A DNA stretch of 16,658 nt, taken from Oscillospiraceae bacterium. Lineage in GTDB: Bacteria > Bacillota > Clostridia > Oscillospirales > Acutalibacteraceae. Position 1 is the stretch's first letter, and each line of letters begins with the position of its first letter. The notes under the pieces were generated by a model. That model was not told where the DNA came from, searched no databases, and saw nothing but the letters and a program-made list of their open reading frames with translations. The translations under genes and the position numbers were made by a program. Below, one piece after another: positions 1 through 7,974 of this stretch. The stretch covers positions 1 through 16,658 of the forward strand of contig JAHZCM010000038.1 of assembly GCA_019422905.1 (NCBI GenBank). Reading direction: 5' to 3'.

Positions 1-1611
1 CCGGCGGAGCAGGGCGATATAGCGGTACCACGCGATCAAATCCTCGTCCTCATGCCCCCACGGGTAGCATGCGCGGTTGAAGGGGTCGCGGTAACCCTCC
101 ATGCCGGCCTCGTCGCCGTAATAGACGCAGGGCACACCGGGCAGCGTATATTGCAGCAGCGCGGCAAGGCGGAGGCGTTCCAGCGCAATTTCGCGCTGGT
201 CCGGCGTCATGCGCTGCCGGCTCTGCCATTCGCGCCCATGCCCGCCCGCAGGCTCGCCGCCGAGCACGGTCAGCGCGCGCTCCGTGTCGTGCGTGCCGAT
301 ATGGTTCATCAAAATGTGAAGCACCTGCGGCGGATAATTCTCCACGACGGTTTCAATGCGGTCCATCATCAGCGAGGCATGCTCGCCGCGCAGGAAGCCG
401 AGAATCGCATCCCGGAACGGGTAATTCATAACGCTGTCGAGCTGCCCGCCGAGCAGATAGCGGCGCCGGACGCCGTAGGCCGTCTTGTTGGAGGCGTCCT
501 CCCAGACCTCGCCGAGCACCAGCGCGTCCGGATCATGCGCCTTGACGGCACGGTTCAGATGGTCGATGAAACCGTCGGGAAGCTCGTCGGCCACATCAAG
601 CCGCCAGCCCGACGCACCGGCCGCCAACCACCGGCGCACGATCCCGTTTTCACCGTTGATATAGGCGTCATAGTCCGGGTTGCCCTCGCGCACGTTCGGG
701 AGCGTGATGAAGTTCCACCAACATTCATAATCATTCGGCCAATTGCGGAACGAATACCACGGGTAGTACGGCGAGCTTTGCGAGCGGTAAGCGCCGCCGT
801 CGCCGTAGCGTCCCTCGCGGTTAAAATAGATGCTGTCGCTGCCCGTGTGGCTGAACACGCCGTCGAGCAAAATATGGATGCCGCGGGCCTTTGCGGCCGC
901 GCAGAGCGAGCGGAAATCCGCCTCGTCGCCGAGGAGCGGGTCGATCCGCTCGTAATTGGCCGTATCGTAGCGGTGGTTGGAATGGGATTCGAAAATGGGG
1001 TTCAGGTAAATGCAGGTTACGCCGAGCGATTCCAGATAATCGAGCTTCTGCTCAATGCCCTTGAGATCGCCGCCGAAAAAATCCGAGTTTGTGATTTCGC
1101 CTTTTTCGTTCGGTCTCCATTCCGGCTGCTCCAGCCAGCTTTCGTGCATCGTGCGGCCGTAGGGCACATCCCGCTTTTCCTCGCCGGAGCAGAAAAAGCG
1201 GTCCGGGAAGATCTGATACAGCACGCCGCCCAAGAGCCACTCGGGCGTTTTGAAATCCTTTGCGCAGACGGTCAGCTGCCAATCCTCGCCGCCGCCGGCA
1301 CGGGCTTCGCCGCCGATGTCTTTTTTCAGCACGAAGCGTCCGCGGGAGGTACGGAGCTCGAAATGATAGAAATACAGGCCGGCGGTCTCCGGCGTGAAGT
1401 GGCATTCCCACCATTCGTGGTCCGCGCCGTTCATACCGCACCAGAACATATCGCCGCACACGACCTTTCCGTTCCCATCCTGCACGAGCAGATAGGCGGC
1501 GGAGCAGGACATGCTTCGCGGCACGGTGATTTTAAAGTGGACGCGTGTCCCGGCGGATACGGCTCCCGTGGGGTTGCGGTACACCGGATTTCTGGAATTG
1601 AAAAAAATCAT
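1..1611 (-). CDS. GH13 family alpha-glycosidase (alpha-amylase/neopullulanase-like), 3' end outside window
   Basis: Probably hydrolyses alpha-1,4 (possibly also alpha-1,6) links in maltodextrin, starch or glycogen. The reading frame is open for 537 codons from the ATG at 1609-1611 to the window edge, so the C-terminal domain is missing. Residues 1-120 form a beta-rich N-terminal domain, followed by the GH13 barrel (LYQIFPDRF at 131-139). All four conserved regions are visible: DGVFSH (250-255), GWRLDVAD with nucleophile D339, GEVWED with acid/base E368, and HIGTHDTER with D442. The start is supported by GGGAG about 10 bases upstream. I see no signal peptide, so it is probably cytoplasmic. It lies downstream of glgP on the same strand, past a terminator and with no clear promoter of its own, so read-through expression is possible. 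The exact specificity (maltogenic amylase, neopullulanase or alpha-glucosidase) cannot be told from what is present. Confidence 0.9.
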   Translation of the reverse strand, partial: MIFFNSRNPVYRNPTGAVSAGTRVHFKITVPRSMSCSAAYLLVQDGNGKVVCGDMFWCGMNGADHEWWECHFTPETAGLYFYHFELRTSRGRFVLKKDIGGEARAGGGEDWQLTVCAKDFKTPEWLLGGVLYQIFPDRFFCSGEEKRDVPYGRTMHESWLEQPEWRPNEKGEITNSDFFGGDLKGIEQKLDYLESLGVTCIYLNPIFESHSNHRYDTANYERIDPLLGDEADFRSLCAAAKARGIHILLDGVFSHTGSDSIYFNREGRYGDGGAYRSQSSPYYPWYSFRNWPNDYECWWNFITLPNVREGNPDYDAYINGENGIVRRWLAAGASGWRLDVADELPDGFIDHLNRAVKAHDPDALVLGEVWEDASNKTAYGVRRRYLLGGQLDSVMNYPFRDAILGFLRGEHASLMMDRIETVVENYPPQVLHILMNHIGTHDTERALTVLGGEPAGGHGREWQSRQRMTPDQREIALERLRLAALLQYTLPGVPCVYYGDEAGMEGYRDPFNRACYPWGHEDEDLIAWYRYIALLRR

Positions 1612-1640
1612 CGCGGTTTGGCTCCCTTGCGTTTGATCGA

Positions 1641-1671
1641 GAAAAAGGCGCCGGAACTTTATTCCGGCGCC
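1641..1671 (-). terminator. Rho-independent terminator between glgP and the GH13 gene
   Basis: A perfect 10-bp inverted repeat (GGCGCCGGAA at 1647-1656, TTCCGGCGCC at 1662-1671) has a 5-base loop. On the minus strand it is followed by TTTTTC (1641-1646). It sits 20 bases past the glgP stop and 29 bases before the GH13 start codon, so it should end or attenuate the glgP transcript before the GH13 gene. Confidence 0.85.
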
Positions 1672-1691
1672 CTGTAAAGGCTGTTTTCAGG

Positions 1692-4118
1692 TTATGCCTT
1701 CTTCTTTTTAGCGGCATCCACCGGGGTTGCAAGCCAGATATTGTTTGCATAATCGCGGATCGAGCGGTCGGCGGCGAAAATACCGGCCTTCGCCGTATTG
1801 ACGAGGGACATGGCGTTCCAGTGAGCCGCGTCCTTGTAGAGCCGTTCGGCCTTCTGCTGGGCTTCGCTGTAGGAGGCGAAGTCGGCGAGCGCCATATACT
1901 GGTCCACATTCAGGAGCGCCTGATGGAGGTTCGAGAACGTCTTGCCGTCAAAGCCATGGCCGAGCGCGTCCACCGCCTTGCGGATGATCGCGTTGTTTTC
2001 ATACTGGTTCCGCGGCCGGTAGCCCGAAGCGCGCAGGCTGTTGACCTCCGGCGTCGTCATGCCGAAGAGGATGATGTTGTCGTCGCCCACAGCCTCGTGA
2101 ATCTCGACGTTTGCGCCGTCGAGCGTGCCGAGTGTGATCGCGCCGTTGATCATGAACTTCATGTTGGAGGTACCGGAAGCCTCGGTGCCCGCAAGCGAAA
2201 TCTGCTCGCTGATTTCGGCGGCCGGGGTGAGCAGCTCAGCCCAGGACACGCAGTAGTTCTCCACGAAAATGACGCGCAGCTTCTGATTGACGCGCGGGTC
2301 GTTGTTGATCGTATTGGCAAGGCAGACGATGAATTGCAGGATCTCCTTTGCAAAGTAGTAGCCCGGGGCGGCCTTTGCGCCAAAGAAATAGGTGTGCGGG
2401 GTGTAATCGGCGTTCGGGTTTTCAAGGAGCCACTGGTAAACGGAGAGAATGTGCAGCGCGTTCATATGCTGGCGCTTGTATTCGTGCAGGCGCTTGACCT
2501 GCACGTCGAAGATGCTGTTCGGATCGACGATCTGTCCCTGCGTGCGCTTGAGATGCTCGGCAAGGCGCTGCTTGTTGTGCAGCTTGATTTCACCGAGCTT
2601 CTGCAAAACGGAGGCGTCGTCCTTGTAAGCCATCAGCTTTTCAAGCTGTTCGGCATCGTGGATGTAGCCGTCGCCGGTCAGCTCGGTAATCAAGGAGGCC
2701 AGCTCCGGGTTCGACTGGTTCAGCCAACGGCGGTGCGCGATGCCGTTGGTGACATTTTTGAACTTCCACGGCATCTCGGTATAAAAGTCATGGAAAACGC
2801 TGTCCTTGAGGATTTCGCTGTGCAGCGCGGAAACGCCGTTTGTGCTGTGTCCGGCTATCACGGCGAGGTTCGCCATGCGGACATAACCGTCGCACAGGGG
2901 CGCCATGCGCCAGATCTTGCCCTCATCGACCCCTTTCTGGCGCATTTCAATCCAGAAGCGGCGGTTGATTTCCTCCACAATCTGATAGATACGGGGCAGG
3001 CGGGACTTGAACAGCTCCACGCTCCAGCATTCGAGCGCTTCGCTCATGACCGTGTGGTTCGTGTAGGCGATGGTGCGGCAAACAATATCCCATGCCGCGT
3101 CCCACTCGTAGCCGCATTCATCGAGCATGATGCGCATCAGCTCGGGAATCGCGAGCACCGGATGCGTATCGTTCAGGTGAATGGCCGCGAGCTTCGGCAG
3201 GTCGTTCAGCGAGCTGTGGGTATACAGATGGCGGCGGACAATATCCTGCACCGAGGCGGAAACCAGGAAATACTGCTGCGCAAGACGCAGGCTCTTGCCC
3301 TCGTAATGGTTATCCTCCGGATAAAGCACCTTTGTGATCGTTTCCGCCATGGCGTTCTGCTCCATAGCGCGCATGTAGTTGCCGCTGTTGAAGAGCTTCA
3401 TATCGAATTCGTTCGCAACGGCGCGCCAGATGCGCAGCACGGAGACGCCCTTGCCGTCCATACCGGAAACGTACAGGTCATAGGGCAGCGCCGTGATGGA
3501 GGTGTAATCCTTGTGCCGCACGGAATGGTACTGGTCGTGCCACTGCTCTTCGATGTGGCCGTCAAAATGCACTTCTACGGCGCTTTCGTCCACCTTCTGC
3601 AGCCAGACCTCGCCGCCCGGCAGCCAGAAGTCCGGAAGCTCCGTCTGCCAGCCCTCCACGAGCTTCTGGCGGAAAATGCCGTACTCATAGCGCAGGGAAT
3701 AGCCCATGGCCGGATAGCCCTGCGTGGCGAGGCCGTCGAGGAAACAGGCGGCGAGGCGGCCGAGGCCGCCGTTGCCGAGGCCCGCATCCGGCTCCTGCTC
3801 GTACAGATTATCCAGCTTTACGCCGAAGTCCGCAAGCGCCTTGCGGAAGTTTGTTTCAAGACCCAGATTAAAGAGGTTGTTCCGAAGAGAACGGCCGAGC
3901 AGGAATTCCATGCACAGATAGTAGACCTGCTTGGTTTCAGCCTTTTCGGCTGCACGGACGAATTCGTTGCGTCCGCGCATCAGAAGATCGCGGACAACCA
4001 GCGCAGACGCCTTGTAAAATTCCTCGTCGCTGGCGTTTTCACACGAAACGCCGTAAATGTGGGAGAGCTTTTCCTGGATTGCAGTTTTTACCTGCGCGAC
4101 ACTCATGTTGTAATTCAA
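1692..4118 (-). CDS. glgP: Glycogen/starch/maltodextrin phosphorylase (GT35)
   Basis: PLP-dependent cytoplasmic enzyme that releases glucose-1-phosphate from alpha-1,4-glucan ends using phosphate. At 808 residues it has the usual family length. Landmarks are GNGGLGRLAACFLDGLA (115-131), NDTHP (316-320), KRLHEYKRQ (542-550) and the PLP motif EASGTSNMKF (646-655), in which K654 would carry the cofactor. The C-terminus ends in a lysine run (AAKKKKA). The start is TTG at 4116-4118: AAGGAGG (4126-4132) lies 7 bases upstream, whereas the first ATG (4104-4106) would be 19 bases from it. A terminator follows the gene, then the GH13 gene, which suggests a joint role in using glycogen or dextrin. Whether the substrate is glycogen or maltodextrin (glgP or malP) is not decided by the sequence. 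Confidence 0.95.
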   Translation of the reverse strand: MNYNMSVAQVKTAIQEKLSHIYGVSCENASDEEFYKASALVVRDLLMRGRNEFVRAAEKAETKQVYYLCMEFLLGRSLRNNLFNLGLETNFRKALADFGVKLDNLYEQEPDAGLGNGGLGRLAACFLDGLATQGYPAMGYSLRYEYGIFRQKLVEGWQTELPDFWLPGGEVWLQKVDESAVEVHFDGHIEEQWHDQYHSVRHKDYTSITALPYDLYVSGMDGKGVSVLRIWRAVANEFDMKLFNSGNYMRAMEQNAMAETITKVLYPEDNHYEGKSLRLAQQYFLVSASVQDIVRRHLYTHSSLNDLPKLAAIHLNDTHPVLAIPELMRIMLDECGYEWDAAWDIVCRTIAYTNHTVMSEALECWSVELFKSRLPRIYQIVEEINRRFWIEMRQKGVDEGKIWRMAPLCDGYVRMANLAVIAGHSTNGVSALHSEILKDSVFHDFYTEMPWKFKNVTNGIAHRRWLNQSNPELASLITELTGDGYIHDAEQLEKLMAYKDDASVLQKLGEIKLHNKQRLAEHLKRTQGQIVDPNSIFDVQVKRLHEYKRQHMNALHILSVYQWLLENPNADYTPHTYFFGAKAAPGYYFAKEILQFIVCLANTINNDPRVNQKLRVIFVENYCVSWAELLTPAAEISEQISLAGTEASGTSNMKFMINGAITLGTLDGANVEIHEAVGDDNIILFGMTTPEVNSLRASGYRPRNQYENNAIIRKAVDALGHGFDGKTFSNLHQALLNVDQYMALADFASYSEAQQKAERLYKDAAHWNAMSLVNTAKAGIFAADRSIRDYANNIWLATPVDAAKKKKA

Positions 4119-4125
4119 TGTTATG

Positions 4126-4132
4126 CCTCCTT
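4126..4132 (-). promoter_or_regulatory. Ribosome binding site that selects a TTG start for glgP
   Basis: AAGGAGG on the minus strand lies 7 bases before TTG (4116-4118) and 19 bases before the nearest in-frame ATG. The spacing favours the TTG start. Confidence 0.75.
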
Positions 4133-4218
4133 AATGCTGCAAACAAAAAATATTGGATATTTGTTGGTTTTACATAAAATTTAAAAAAATAAATTGCGAA
4201 AATAAAAAGTTTACGTAC

Positions 4219-4247
4219 ATTATATACTAAAAATGCCGGGATTTCAA
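4219..4247 (-). promoter_or_regulatory. Sigma-A type promoter of glgP
   Basis: On the minus strand, -35 TTGAAA (4242-4247), a 17-base spacer and -10 TATAAT (4219-4224). Transcription would begin near 4212 and give an AT-rich leader of about 94 bases without obvious structure. Confidence 0.75.
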
Positions 4248-4498
4248 TACCAAACAAACCGAAGTTTGAGCAGCGGCTTTGTATGGTTTAAACAGAAAAA
4301 CGGCATAAATAGGCGCGTTTACACCGGGGAAAACGCGCGATAAAGCATAAAACACAGTACAATATATTATAGGATGCTTTTGTGGATTTAACAAGTGCTT
4401 TTTGAAAAAAAGCCAGAGAATATGCGGGTTTTTGAGCATTTTCTGCATCTGGACCGGAATTTTTTGCGGCATCCCTTTCTTTTTTATCGGGAATGCAA
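4248..4498. other. Non-coding divergent region between glgP and zapA promoters
   Basis: About 250 bases, AT-rich compared with the flanking genes, with no convincing gene on either strand. It holds an 8-bp inverted repeat (GCGCGTTT at 4313-4320, AAACGCGC at 4331-4338) without a T-run, so it is more like an operator or mRNA hairpin than a terminator. It also holds a palindrome GTTTAAAC at 4286-4293. A second possible minus-strand promoter is TTGTTA (4389-4394), 17 bases, TATAAT (4366-4371), which would give glgP a much longer leader. Roles are not known. Confidence 0.5.
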
Positions 4499-4504
4499 TA
4501 TAAT
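4476..4504 (+). promoter_or_regulatory. Probable promoter of zapA
   Basis: A perfect -10 TATAAT is at 4499-4504. The sequence 17 bases upstream (TTTCTT, 4476-4481) is a poor -35. The -10 lies inside the upstream extension of the zapA reading frame, which argues that the ATG at 4493 is not the start. Confidence 0.5.
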
Positions 4505-4567
4505 AGACCTATAAGAATCTGGGCCGCCGGCGCGAAAGACGCGCTGTGCGGGAAGGAAGGCATGGGA

Positions 4568-5050
4568 ATGGAAAAGACGAGATGCAGGCTGAATATCTGC
4601 GGCGTGGAGGTCACGGTTGCGGGCGATGTGGACCGCGAAGCGGCGGAGCAGATCGCCGAGGCGGTTCGCACGCGCATACAGCACGTGCTCAGCACGGCGC
4701 ATGCAGCGACGGTGGAGAAGGCCGCGGTGATTACGGCGATGAACCTCTGCGAGGAGCTGGCCCGCCTGAACGGTGAACTGGAGCAGAGCAGGGCGCAGGC
4801 GGACGCGCTGGAGGCGGAGCTGCGGCAGCTTGGCGGTGCGGACGGCCTGAAAAGCCAGCTCCGGCAGGCGGAGGGCAAGCTCAGGCTCTGCGAGGAGCAA
4901 CTGCAGCGGGCACAGGCCGCCCTGAAGGAAAGGGAGACAGAGGACAGAGCGGAGAAAAAAGAGCCGGCGCATGCCGTGGAAATGCGCAATCCCCTGCGGC
5001 CCGACATCGGCGAGCAGGAGGGGCTGGTCAGCTTCTTTGCAAAGGAATAG
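4568..5050 (+). CDS. zapA: Cell division protein ZapA
   Basis: ZapA-family proteins bind FtsZ and help bundle it into the division ring. The protein has 160 residues. The N-terminal part (CRLNICGVEVTVAGD, 6-20) and the helix with AVITAMNLCEELARL (53-67) match the ZapA fold. A long charged coiled coil follows (about 60-125), then a conserved-looking tail (NPLRP at 141-145, VSFF at 154-157). The start is the ATG at 4568, 7 bases after AGGAAGG (4554-4560). The ATG at 4562 is only one base from that site, and the in-frame ATG at 4493 overlaps the -10 element. The U32 gene follows after about 105 bases with no terminator, so the two are probably co-transcribed, an arrangement common in Clostridia. 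Confidence 0.87.
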   Translation: MEKTRCRLNICGVEVTVAGDVDREAAEQIAEAVRTRIQHVLSTAHAATVEKAAVITAMNLCEELARLNGELEQSRAQADALEAELRQLGGADGLKSQLRQAEGKLRLCEEQLQRAQAALKERETEDRAEKKEPAHAVEMRNPLRPDIGEQEGLVSFFAKE

Positions 5051-5155
5051 GGCGGAGAGACCGTCCTTTCGGGATAGATTTGCGGCATACAGCGGTATTT
5101 TGCCGCTTGAAGGCGGAAAATGCGGGTCCAAAGGAAAGGTGCGTAGGTCAAAAAT

Positions 5156-7246
5156 ATGGCGGAGACAACGGAAAAGATAGAGGTTCTGGCGCCTGCGGGC
5201 AGTCCGGCGGCGCTGAAGGCTGCGGTTTTTGCCGGTGCGGATGCGGTATATATGGGCGGCGCGCTCTTTTCGGCGAGGGCGAACGCCGCCAATTTTTCGA
5301 AAGAAGAAATGCGCGAGGCCGTCGCGTTTGCCCGGGAGCGGAGCGTGCGGGTCTATGTGACGGTCAACACGCTTTTAAAGGACGGTGAGCTTTCCGAGGC
5401 GCTGGAATTCTGCGAATACCTGTGCGCGCTGCCGGTGGACGGCATTCTCGTGCAGGATATGGGGCTTTTTGCGCTGCTGCGCGCGGCCTGCCCGCAGATG
5501 CCGCTGCACGCCTCCACGCAGATGAGCCTGCACACGCCGGCTGGGGCGGCGCTGTTAAAGGAGATTGGCGCGTCCCGCGTGGTGCTGGCGCGCGAGCTGT
5601 CTCTGGAGGAAATCCGGGAGGTGTCGGCGCAGACGGATGTGGAGCTGGAGGCGTTCGTACACGGCGCACTGTGCATGTCGCTCTCCGGCCAGTGCTATTT
5701 CAGCGCGATGCTCGGCGGGCGCAGCGGCAACCGCGGGCGCTGTGCGCAGACGTGCCGCCTGCCTTTCGCCGCGCCCGGTGGCACGGGGCACGATTTAAGC
5801 CTCAAGGACATGTCGTTCATCGGGCGGATCGGCGCGCTGCACGAGGCCGGCGTCTGTTCAGCGAAAATTGAGGGGCGCATGAAGCGTCCGGAATACGTGG
5901 CGGCGGCGGTATCGGCCTGCCGCCATGCGGCGGACGGTGAAGCGGTTCCGCAGGACCTGCTGGAGGATCTCGGCGCAGTCTTTTCGCGTTCGGGCTTTAC
6001 GGACGGCTATCTGTCCGCACATCGCGGACGCAATATGTTCGGCATTCGTACAAAAGAGGATGTGGAGGGCGCGTCCGGCGCGGTGTTTGCAAGCCTGCAC
6101 GAGCTGTATAAAAATGAAATGCAGCGCGTGCCGGTTACGTTTTGTGTCCGGATTTTTGCGGGCGCGCACCCGCAGCTCACGGTGTCCGACGGCGTGCATA
6201 CGGTTTCGGTTTCCGATGCGGAGCATATCTGCGAGGCGGCGGTGAGACTGCCGGTGGATACGGCGCGCTGGCGCGTGCAGCTGCAAAAAACCGGCGGCAC
6301 GCCCTATCTGTGTACCGCGGCGGAGGTGGAGACGGACGGCAAAACGGCTGTGCCGATTTCCGTGCTGAACGGCCTGCGCCGGTCGGCGCTGGAGGCGCTC
6401 GGCGCACAGCGGCGGAAAAAGCCGCCCGTTTCGTTTTCAATGCCCTTGCTCGACGTGCATCTGCACAAGCCGGAGAAGCTCCGGTTGCGGGGCAGCTTCC
6501 GGGAAGCGGAGCAGCTTCCCGAAAACGCTTCGGCGCTGGATAAGATCCTCCTGCCGCTTGAAACGCCGCCGGGGACGCTTGACGCGCTTCGGAAAAACGG
6601 GCATGAGGTGATTCTGGAAATTCCCCGGGCGATCTGGGGCGTGGAGACACAGGTGAAGGCGGCGATGGAAGCGCGCCGCGCGGAGGGCTTTACGCATTTC
6701 TGGTGCGGAAACCTCGGCGCTGTGGCGCTGTGCAGGGAAATGGGCGTGTCCGCGCACGGCGGATTTTCGCTCAATATTTTCAACACGCAGAGCCTCGGCT
6801 TTTTTGAACAGCTCGGGCTTCTCGACGCGGAGCTTTCCTTTGAGCTGACCGGCGAGGAGGTTGCCGGCATCGGCGGCTCGCTGCCGCGGGGTGTGCTCGT
6901 TTACGGGCGGCAGCCCTTGATGCTGACGCGCAATTGCCCGCTGGCAAATTCGCCGAAAGGATGCCTGAATTGCAGGCGGCCGGGGAAAATCCGCGACCGC
7001 CGCGGCGTGGAATTCCCCGTCCTTTGTACAAGATTTTCCGGAAAGCCCGTTTTTTCGGAGGTTTTCAACAGTGTTCCTTTGACGTTATCGGACAGGCTTC
7101 GCGGCAATTTCGGCGCGGATTTTGGCGTTTTACGGTTTTCTGTGGAAAAAACTGTGGAAATCGGGGAAATCCTGCGGGCCACAATTCGACAGGAAAAGCC
7201 GCATTCCGACTATACGCGAGGACTTTTTACACGCGGTGTTCTCTGA
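5156..7246 (+). CDS. U32 family protein with DUF3656 region (RlhA/TrhP-like, labelled 'peptidase U32')
   Basis: 696 residues. The N-terminal TIM-barrel part starts LAPAGSPAALKAAVFAGADAVYMGG (11-35) and carries the U32 signature around EAFVHGALCMSLSGQC (165-180). C173, C180, C196 and C200 form a cysteine set. KIEGRMKRPEYV (237-248) is also typical. A DUF3656-like stretch covers roughly 370-490, then a second barrel-like half has another cysteine group: C594, C603, C606 and C624. Studied U32 proteins of this type (E. coli RlhA, TrhP, UbiU/V) are Fe-S proteins hydroxylating rRNA, tRNA or ubiquinone precursors rather than proven proteases. By length and layout this one is closest to RlhA, but that is inference. 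The start is fixed by an in-frame TAG at 5144. The Shine-Dalgarno sequence is weak. The last 100 bases carry TGTGGAAA repeats. Confidence 0.87.
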   Translation: MAETTEKIEVLAPAGSPAALKAAVFAGADAVYMGGALFSARANAANFSKEEMREAVAFARERSVRVYVTVNTLLKDGELSEALEFCEYLCALPVDGILVQDMGLFALLRAACPQMPLHASTQMSLHTPAGAALLKEIGASRVVLARELSLEEIREVSAQTDVELEAFVHGALCMSLSGQCYFSAMLGGRSGNRGRCAQTCRLPFAAPGGTGHDLSLKDMSFIGRIGALHEAGVCSAKIEGRMKRPEYVAAAVSACRHAADGEAVPQDLLEDLGAVFSRSGFTDGYLSAHRGRNMFGIRTKEDVEGASGAVFASLHELYKNEMQRVPVTFCVRIFAGAHPQLTVSDGVHTVSVSDAEHICEAAVRLPVDTARWRVQLQKTGGTPYLCTAAEVETDGKTAVPISVLNGLRRSALEALGAQRRKKPPVSFSMPLLDVHLHKPEKLRLRGSFREAEQLPENASALDKILLPLETPPGTLDALRKNGHEVILEIPRAIWGVETQVKAAMEARRAEGFTHFWCGNLGAVALCREMGVSAHGGFSLNIFNTQSLGFFEQLGLLDAELSFELTGEEVAGIGGSLPRGVLVYGRQPLMLTRNCPLANSPKGCLNCRRPGKIRDRRGVEFPVLCTRFSGKPVFSEVFNSVPLTLSDRLRGNFGADFGVLRFSVEKTVEIGEILRATIRQEKPHSDYTRGLFTRGVL

Positions 7247-7368
7247 TTGTGGAAAACTCGGTGGAAAGCGTTAAAAACTATTTGCTTCCTGAGAAAAAAG
7301 CGGTCTGAAAACCCGCATTATTAAGCCAAAAACGGTTTTCCACAGACCTGTGGAAACGATTTTGCACA
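7141..7368. repeat. Cluster of DnaA-box-like 9-mers before dut
   Basis: TGTGGAAAA (7141-7149), TGTGGAAAT (7153-7161), TGTGGAAAA (7248-7256), a weaker GGTGGAAAG (7260-7268), the inverted pair TTTTCCACA (7336-7344) / TGTGGAAAC (7349-7357), and TTTTGCACA (7360-7368). Read as TTTTCCACA or TTTTGCACA, four of these fit the relaxed DnaA box TTWTNCACA. The first two pairs are direct repeats 12 bases apart, and the third forms a 9-bp palindrome (TTTCCACAG-AC-CTGTGGAAA, 7337-7356). The first pair lies in the U32 coding end and the rest between genes. Binding by DnaA is inferred only. Confidence 0.5.
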
Positions 7369-7406
7369 AAGTGGGAAGAAAAATGAAAAATGGAGGTAAC
7401 AACGAG

Positions 7407-7841
7407 ATGGTATTGAAGCTGATGCGGGTGCGGGAAAACGCCGTTTTGCCGAAGCAGGCGACGGCGGGCAGCGCAGGCTATGACCTGTGCGCGTGCATTG
7501 AAGCGCCGCAGACGATTCAGCCCGGCGGACGGGCGGTGTTTCCGAGCGGCCTTGCGGCGGAGATTCCCGCGGGCACAGCGGGCTTTGTGTTCACGCGCAG
7601 CGGGCTCGGCATCAAAAAGGGCATTCACGTCACGAACGGCGTGGGCGTGATCGACAGCGACTACCGCGGCGAGATCCACGTGGGCCTGCACAATCTGAGC
7701 GCGGAGCCGTATACCGTGCAGCCGGGCGAGCGCATTGCACAGATGATCATTATGCCGTATTTTGCGCCGGAGATTGAGGAGGTCCGGTCGCTTTCGGATA
7801 CCGAGCGCGGCGCGGGCGGCTTCGGCAGCACGGGAAAGTGA
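7407..7841 (+). CDS. dut: dUTP diphosphatase (trimeric dUTPase)
   Basis: Hydrolyses dUTP to dUMP and pyrophosphate, keeping uracil out of DNA and supplying dUMP for thymidylate synthesis. The 144 residues fit the homotrimeric family. All five motifs are present: SAGYDLCA (22-29), RSGLG (64-68), GVIDSDYRGEI with the catalytic-type D85 (80-90), PGERIAQ (106-112) and the C-terminal RGAGGFGSTG (134-143). The start is ATG 7407, 9 bases after GGAGGT (7392-7397). The open frame extends upstream to a GTG at 7350, but that part overlaps the DnaA-box-like cluster and lies before the ribosome site. A terminator follows directly. No clear promoter of its own was found, so transcription may come from zapA or from an unrecognised start in the repeat-rich gap. 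Confidence 0.95.
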   Translation: MVLKLMRVRENAVLPKQATAGSAGYDLCACIEAPQTIQPGGRAVFPSGLAAEIPAGTAGFVFTRSGLGIKKGIHVTNGVGVIDSDYRGEIHVGLHNLSAEPYTVQPGERIAQMIIMPYFAPEIEEVRSLSDTERGAGGFGSTGK

Positions 7842-7847
7842 GAAAAT

Positions 7848-7896
7848 CAAGATATGGGGCGGCGGCTTGTTCGTGCCGCATATCTTGGGATTTTTT
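7848..7896 (+). terminator. Terminator after dut
   Basis: Stem CAAGATAT (7848-7855) with ATATCTTG (7880-7887), then after a 3-base bulge GCGGC (7859-7863) with GCCGC (7875-7879), and an 11-base loop. It is followed by GGGA and six T (7891-7896). It separates dut from the cell-shape operon. Confidence 0.8.
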
Positions 7897-7924
7897 GAAA
7901 AAGTTACAATTTGTAAACTTTTTC
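7897..7924. repeat. AT-rich near-palindrome abutting the mreB promoter
   Basis: GAAAAAGTT (7897-7905) is mirrored by AACTTTTTC (7916-7924), and ACAA/TTGT pairs inside with one unpaired A. It ends two bases before the -35 box of mreB, a fitting place for an operator or an upstream promoter element. No T-run follows on the plus strand, so it is not a standard terminator. Confidence 0.5.
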
Positions 7925-7926
7925 GG

Positions 7927-7955
7927 TTGAGAAATCGCCGTTTTTTTGCTATACT
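7927..7955 (+). promoter_or_regulatory. Promoter of the mreBCD-mrdA operon
   Basis: -35 TTGAGA (7927-7932), a 17-base spacer, -10 TATACT (7950-7955) with an extended TGC just before it (7947-7949). Transcription would start near 7962, about 58 bases before the mreB start codon. Confidence 0.8.
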
Positions 7956-7974
7956 GTATGGTGTGATTTTGTTG

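Noticed and set aside
52..1677. Plus-strand open frame of 541 codons opposite the GH13 gene
   Set aside because: The minus strand encodes a clear GH13 enzyme with all catalytic motifs. The plus frame has no recognisable family and is a product of GC-rich codon bias.
1821..4184. Plus-strand open frame of 787 codons opposite glgP
   Set aside because: It lies antisense to an intact phosphorylase and has no motifs. Long antisense frames are common in GC-rich coding DNA.
4227..4472. Minus-strand ORF of 81 codons in the glgP-zapA gap
   Set aside because: Its ribosome site would touch the start codon with no spacing, it overlaps the glgP promoter, and the peptide has no recognisable features.
4493..4567. 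Longer zapA starting at ATG 4493
   Set aside because: That ATG overlaps the region of the -10 element and has no ribosome site. The ATG at 4568 has both good spacing and the expected ZapA N-terminus.
5096..5120. Hairpin TTTTGCCGC / GGCGGAAAA between zapA and the U32 gene as a terminator
   Set aside because: The stem is short with an unpaired G, and no T-run follows on the plus strand.
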